NCBI GenBank assembly: GCA_003952965.2
Contig: CM025855.1
Location: forward strand, 12,432,483 to 12,496,482
Length of the DNA: 64,000 nucleotides
Origin: Morella rubra
Lineage: Eukaryota > Streptophyta > Magnoliopsida > Fagales > Myricaceae
Direction: 5' to 3'
The notes below the pieces were generated by a model. The model had not been told where the DNA came from and searched no databases. It was given only the letters and a program-made list of their open reading frames with translations. Shown one piece after another: positions 58,191 through 64,000 of the stretch (its first letter is position 1; each line of letters opens with the position of its first letter). Position numbers and translations under genes: made by a program.

Positions 58191-59290
58191 TTGAAATATA
58201 CCTCCTGGATTATAATTGCAATTGTTCGATTACACCTTTATCCACAAATTTCAAACGATCCAATCCAAAGCTCCAATTCACGTTTGCCTCCTAAGGGATT
58301 TATGTCACTCTCTCTTTTAGGGATTTCTCTAATAGGTTCTGATGGCCAACCCCTTGAATATAACAGTTATATTTATAGGCCTTGGGAAACCCTAGAGAGA
58401 GCATGAGACATAGGATCCTTAGGGATCTCAAATTCCAGCCGTAGGATTAAACTGAAGAACTCTTCTTCTAATAAAATTAGGGCTTCTACTAATTACAATC
58501 AAGTCCATCAACATATTGTAATTGGACAGCCAATCTAATTCTAACAATCTCCACTTGCCCTCAGAACCAAATATCACCATCATGTCCCTATCTCATGTAA
58601 ACTTGATTTCTTAGTTCACAACTCAGTTGGACCAAAACAATTTTGAAATATATAATATACTTTTATGTATTCAAAAATAGTTTTGTAAAACACACGGCCG
58701 GATTTCTTTTGGTCCAACACTTATATGAACATTAATGAATATACTGTCTCTCTAAGAGACTGGTGGATTCCTTGTTGAGCATTCATACAATCATCCATCG
58801 TGCACACAACCCAACATGTCCGTATATAGTCCTGAATGGACATCACCGGTTGACAACGTCAAAGTATGTGTACATAATAAATGAATAAATACAAACCTCT
58901 CAGGTCTAAGGACAATACCGAATTGTGATAGAACAACCTTTAACCTGACAGTGATCATTCCAAAAGGCGTTCTTATCGGATCCTGTTCAGTGTATGTACC
59001 TATTACATGACACCCACTTGTCTGCTTAAGGTCATACCTCAATGATGGAATCAATCATTCTCCGCACAACAAGTGTAGACTTTATGACACAAAAGTCTAG
59101 AACAATTTCAGGCTTACAAGGAACTGAAAAATCATTATTCCCTGCCTTTGATTCATTAATCTCTAGCATGATTTTTCTACAATGTTACCTGAACAAATTT
59201 ACATACATAACATCTCATGTTACGTATAAACCCATAACAACAATAATATATGTGAAAAACAAATAAACTTTTATTATCAAATAATAAAGG
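58191..59290 (-). repeat. Second LTR copy of copia A2
   Basis: It aligns with the A1 LTR (6793-8070): cacttgttgtgcgg corresponds to cactcgttgtgcct, and caaggaatccaccagtctct is shared. A TATA-like cctataaatat lies near 58378. The end facing the host gene is truncated at the junction with the other copy. The outer edge (59290) is approximate. Confidence 0.65.
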
Positions 59291-59415
59291 AAAAATATAA
59301 CGTCAAACCCAATCATACATATATCTCAAACCCATATCCTTAATATGTTTCTCAAACACTTTCTGAGATAAAGGCTTTGTAAATGGATCAGCTAAATTAT
59401 CAGCTGATGCAACCT

Positions 59416-60922
59416 TCACCATTTGATATCACCTCTTGATATGATATCACGTATTAGGTGAAAACGACGTTCTATGTGCTTCGTCCTTTGATGAGACCTT
59501 GGTTCCACTGCCTGTGCAATTGCACCATTGTTATCGCAGTATAAGGAAATAGGCGCCTCAATCGAAGGGACAACTTCAAGTTCTTGAATGAACTTGCGAA
59601 TCCACACAGCTTCCTTTGCAGCTTCACTTGCAGCAACATATTCTGCCTCAGTTGTAGAATCAGCAGTAGTACTTTGCTTGAAACTTCTCCAACTGAATGC
59701 TCCTTTGCCAAGAAGGAACACAAACCCGGATGTTGATCTTCTATCATCAATGTCTGATTGAAAATCCGAATCTGTATATCCCTGGACAGTCAGATCCTCA
59801 CTACCATACACTAAGAAATAGTGTTTTGTATTTCTCAAATACCTGAGGATATGTTTTACTGCTGACCAATGTTCTGGACCTGGATTGGATTGGTATCTAC
59901 TCACAACGCTAACTGCGTGACTGATATCAGGTCTAGTACAAAGCATAGCATACATGAGACTCCCTACAGCCGAAGCATAATGGCAGTTACTCATCTTCTC
60001 TCTTTCTTCAGGTGTTTTTGGACACATCTGCTTAGAGAGATGAATTCCATGTCTAAAGGGTAGAAACCCTTTCTTGGAATTTACCATGCTAAATCTAGCC
60101 AATATCCTGTCAATATAATTGACCTGTGAGAGACCCAATAATCTCTTCTTTCGGTCTCTAAACACTTTGATCCCGAGTATGTAGGATGCTTCCCCAAGGT
60201 CTTTCATTGAAAATTGGTTAGACAACCACATTTTCACAGATGACAAAGCCCCTACATCATTCCCAATGAGTAGTATGTCATCTACATAAAGAACCAAAAA
60301 GGTGATAGCACTCCCACTAACCTTCTTGTAGACACAAGGTTCATCCATGTTTTGTGAGAAACCAAACATTTTGATTGACTCATTAAAACGGATGTTCCAA
60401 CAACGTGATGCTTGTTTTAGGCCATAAATGGATTTCTCCAATTTGCACACTTTTGATTCATTTTCCCGAGATATGAAACCTTTGGCTGGTCCATATAAAT
60501 TTCTTCATGGATGTACCCATTCAAGAATGCGGTTTTCACATCCATCTGCCATATCTCATAATCATAGTATGTGCAATTGCCAATAGAATCCTTATGGACT
60601 TTAGCATAGCTACTGGTGAAAAGGTTTCCTCATAATCAATACCAGCCTTTTGAGTATACCCTTTCGCTACCAGCCTAGCTTTAAAGGTCTCTACCTTTCC
60701 TGTTGGTCCAAGTTTCCTTTTGTAGACCCATTTGCAACCTATAGGCTTAATGCCTTCTGGTTTGTCTACCAAGGTCCATACCTTGTTGGAATACATGGAG
60801 TCCATCTCTGATTCCATGGCCACATGCCAATGCTTAGCATCTTTGTCTTTTACAGCCTCTGTATAATCACAAGGATCAATCTCCAGTCCCTCAGATTCCA
60901 TTTGATAAATCTCATTTAACAA
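59416..60922 (-). pseudogene. A2 reverse transcriptase and RNase H region
   Basis: Reverse transcriptase wording is [20 protein letters not shown] near 60670 and LYVDDILLIGNDVGALSS near 60290. It is followed by GSLMYAMLCTRPDISHAVS near 59950 and RNase H (STTEAEYVAASEAAKEA near 59640, HQRTKHIERRFHLIRDI near 59480). The last 344 codons are open. The family makes it as part of one polyprotein; this copy is broken. Confidence 0.9.
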
Positions 60923-60941
60923 ATGAATTTTACTGGAGGTC

Positions 60942-62137
60942 TTATAATCCTTTTACTACGACGAGGCTCTGTGTCTCAACAGGTTCAGTTTGATCAGTGG
61001 GAATAATCACTTGATCCTCATTGTTCTCATTCTGCTCAGTCACTGTACTATCTCTTTGCTCATCAAGAGCAACTCTACTCTCAGTTTCATTCAAACTATA
61101 ATCCTCTTCAAGAAAAGTAGCATTCCTGCTAACAAACACTTTGTTTTCATTTGGATTATAGAAGTAGAAACCAGTAGTCATTTTGGGATAGCCTACAAAT
61201 AGGCACCTATCAGTCCTTGATCCCAGCTTATCCACATTAAACCTTTTAACATGAGCTGGACAACCCCATATCTTAATATGATTTAGGCTTGGCTTCTTGC
61301 CAGTCCATAACTCATATGGGGTATTAGGAACTGATTTTGTAGGGATCCTGTTTAACAAGTAAACAGCGGTCTCCAAAGCATGTCCCCAAAATGATATGGC
61401 AACTCAGATATGCTCATCATGGAACGAACCATATCCAATAGGGTTCTATTCCTTCTCTCTGCAACACCATTGTGCTGTGGTGTGCCTGGTGGTGTGAGTT
61501 GAGATATGATTCCATGATCTTTAAGATAGACTTTAAAATCATCCAAGAGGTATTCGCCTCCCCTATCGGAGCGAATCATTTTAATGGACTTTCCAATCTG
61601 TTTCTCAACTTCATTGTGGAATTCCTTGAACTTTTCAAAGGATTCCGATTTATGCTTCATCAGGTATAGATAACCATACCTGGAATAATCATCAATGAAA
61701 GTAATGAAATAAGAGAAACCTCCTCTTGCCATGTGGTTGAAGGGACCACAAACATTAGTATGTATTAATCCTAATACTTCTGTGGCTCTAATTCCTTTTC
61801 CCGTAAAAGGACTTTTGGTCATCTTTCCTTGCAAGCAGGGCTCACAGATTGGATAGGGCTCAATTTTCAGAAATTGCAATGGCCCATCCCTTACCAATCT
61901 ATTGATCCTATCAATATTGGCATGACCAAGTCTTAGATGCCACAAGTAAGTTGGATTAACATCCATTTTCCTCTTAAGGGATAACACACTGGAATCATCA
62001 TTCTCAATATTATTCAAAAAATTATCAACATTCAAAAGATAAAGACCATCATAAATAATTCCAGAAGCAACAAATTTATTTTGAAAATTTAATAACAAAT
62101 TTGGAATTGAAAAGAAATGAATATCCAGATAAACCAA
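60942..62137 (-). pseudogene. A2 integrase region
   Basis: Parts are the pre-integrase segment (YLWHLRLGHANIDRINRLV near 61945), the zinc-binding CEPCLQGK near 61835, the integrase core (DDYSRYGYLYLMKHK near 61680, RSDRGGEYLLDDF near 61560, TPQHNGVAERRNRTLLDMV near 61460) and the C-terminal part ([19 protein letters not shown] near 61270). It is part of a broken polyprotein. Confidence 0.9.
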
Positions 62138-63067
62138 GTTTTGAAACAGAAATCAAATTTCTACGAACTTCTGGAACATAAAGACAGTCTTCTAGAATCA
62201 AAATTCTATTATTAGATAATTCTAAACTAAAAACTCCGATGGCGGTCGCTGCAACAGTTGCACCCGTCCCCATCTTAAGGATCAGCTCCCCTTCATGGAG
62301 CCTTCTGGTCTCCTTGAACCCCTGCAACATATTGCAGATGTGAGATGTAGAACCAGAATCCACACACCATGAATTAAATGGACCATCCATTAAATTCAAT
62401 TCAATTACAAGCATATTAGACATACCTTCAGAAAGTTTGCCCTTTTTAAGAGAAGCTAAGTAAACTCGGCAGTTTCTCTTCCAGTGACCGGGCTTGCCGC
62501 AATGGAAACAATTTCCTTTGCCTTTGTTCTTGTCACCTCCTTTGTTTCCTTGTTCCACCTTGAACATTCTTAGCTGCCTGATACCCCTTATTATTTTTCT
62601 TGAAGTTCTTAAACTTGGGTTTCAGTTTCATAGAGGCATTAGATTTCTCTGTGACCATCACAGTAGGTTTGTCCTTCTTGATGAGATCTTGAGCTGACTG
62701 CAACATATTGAGCAGCTCTGACAATACACTCATATCATCTTGTTTATATTGTAATCTTTCATGCAACATAGCGCCTGCAAGATCTGTAGCAACATATGCC
62801 CTATGCCCTCACAATCTTTTTGCAAAACATTTGAGATTGAGGCCATAATATAGCACTTTGCCATATTATCATCATCATGCCACTTGTTAAAGACTTCTTT
62901 TCTTCCTCAGTGGCATTGTCAGGGCAAGCTCAGGTGACTCAGAGGTTAGAACATAACCGATCTTATCGGCTGAGAGAACAATCATAAGATTTCTCTTCCA
63001 ATCAACATAATTCGGTCCTGTCAACCGATTGTCATCCAGAATCCTAGCCAAAGGATTAAAAGTCATT
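62076..63067 (-). pseudogene. A2 gag and protease region
   Basis: Gag opens near 63067 with NPLARILDDNRLTGPNYVDW. Further on are a Lys-rich stretch, a CCHC knuckle (CFHCGKPGHWKRNC near 62507) and a protease-like segment (SWCVDSGSTSHICN near 62375). A Met-rich, basic tail precedes the knuckle. It is a fossil with a few breaks. Confidence 0.85.
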
Positions 63068-63660
63068 TTTGAATCTGCAAAACAATTTCACATATATATT
63101 TCCATTAGATTCAGGTTTTTGAATTACTAATGGTACCACCCATTCAAATAATAAACAGATATATCAAATATATCACAATAATGAGAAATATAACATTTAT
63201 ATTCATGACATTCTAAATGGGTATCGAGAACCTTACCTTACATGCAACAACAATCCCATTTTATCATTGTACATATATCTAGTACATATCAAAAATTATA
63301 TGCAAAATATTTTAAAATATTTGTGATTCTCGATTTTCTTTTGGCCTACCTAAATAAACACATCTTATACTATTTTAGTACTTGCGTTTATTTGGTTTGT
63401 GCATTCCATTATCTAAGTGTGTTCCAAATTCTTGTGAGTTTATGTCACTATTTTAGTAGACACTCCCACTAGATGTAGACACTTATCTTCCCAAGAAATA
63501 AATCAAAAAATTTTACAAATTAAAATCGGTCTTATCCATTTTGGCTTCAACCAATTTTAATCAAGTAAAACTCCTATTTATTGATAATAGAGACCATAGG
63601 AAAAATTACAATAATTAATCCTATTTAGCACCCAAAATTTGGAAGAAAAAATTCCATTTT
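63068..63660 (-). other. A2 long non-coding leader
   Basis: It aligns by eye with 3260-3867 of element A1 on the other strand (shared blocks such as tttatttcttnggaagata, actaaaatag and gtaccattagt). The shared block shows the leader is a family trait rather than flanking DNA. Confidence 0.7.
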
Positions 63661-64000
63661 TTTTTTTTGGGTCGGTCAACCGTTGACCATTGACCGGTCA
63701 AATCGATCAACCGGGCCAGATCGGTCAAACCGGTCGGACCCTTGGACGGTCAAACCGGTCCAGCCCCGGACCGGTCAGGCCGGTCCAGCCCCGGACCGGT
63801 CAGGCCGGTCCAGCTTGGCGCGTGGCTGGGTTCACAACCCAGCCCGGCCCAATCATTGGGCTGGGCTCCCAGCCCACCCATCTTGCGAGTTAGGCTGGGC
63901 TCCGAGCCCAGCCAACCCTTGGGTCGGGCTGGGTTCTAAACTCAGCCCAATACACCTTTTTTTTTTTTTTTGACCCAGCCCAACTTTTGGGCTGGGCTTT
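63661..64000. repeat. gaccggtc / ggcccagc-rich repeats
   Basis: Motifs ggtcaaaccggtc and agccccggaccggtcaggcc recur between 63670 and 63815; one unit of about 27 bp is present twice in tandem. They are followed by cagcccgg / ccgggctg-type inverted motifs to the window end, with a poly-T run near 63957. A weaker form occurs beside element A1 (3100-3235). It belongs to the family A leader or its flank. Confidence 0.65.

Larger units (their letters stand above)
57295..63860 (-). mobile_element. Ty1/copia element A2, upstream of and parallel to the host gene, broken
   Basis: Reading leftward: a long non-coding leader (about 63860-63070), gag from 63067, protease, integrase, reverse transcriptase and RNase H down to 59416, then the LTR region (59290-57295), which is partly duplicated. 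Compared with A1 it is much better kept, with a handful of breaks. The 5' LTR is not in the window. Its orientation matches that of the host gene and its LTR touches the gene's 5' leader. Confidence 0.85.

Noticed and set aside
63683-63973. Pro/Gly/Arg-rich open frames over the window end
   Set aside because: All three frames stay open because the DNA is a GC-rich repeat. The reading is a product of periodicity, not of coding selection.

Overview
The window looks like a nuclear segment of a flowering plant, probably a eudicot. The reasons are one split gene with GT-AG introns, L1-type LINE, hAT, CACTA and MITE elements, and many Ty1/copia LTR elements whose primer-binding sites match initiator tRNA-Met. 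I see no rRNA or tRNA gene, no CRISPR array and no organelle insert.

Only one host gene can be supported. It lies on the minus strand from 57247 down to 35589 and has seven exons whose phases all agree, giving a predicted 1097-residue protein. It has a signal peptide, a long thioredoxin-fold section with CGWT, CPSC and WCGFC motifs, and a C-terminal UPF0301 (YqgE/AlgH) domain. Its introns hold about 18 kb, partly filled by insertions: a short-LTR copia element in intron 4, a probable solo LTR in intron 3, a poly(A)-tailed retroposed sequence and a degraded LTR-like block in intron 6, and a MITE in intron 1.

Left third (1-33352): an unassigned repetitive stretch is followed by copia element A1 (about 3050-8070) and a Tnt1-like copia element (8351-13858) with both LTRs. 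Then comes a nest. The oldest layer is a minus-strand copia element (C3, 33352 back to 13866). A plus-strand L1-type LINE (18226-30762, 15-bp target duplication) split it. That LINE then took in a 1.55-kb hAT element, a 2.3-kb solo LTR, a CACTA element and a 233-bp hAT MITE. A solo LTR of family A (31359-32816) sits in C3 gag.

Right end (57295-64000): copia element A2 lies on the minus strand, in the same direction as the host gene. Its downstream LTR ends about 47 bp before the host start codon. That LTR carries a TATA box and a canonical splice-donor sequence pointing into the gene, so the element has separated the gene from its original upstream region and may supply its promoter. This and the dated nest are the most interesting points. 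All LTR elements are treated as broken fossils.
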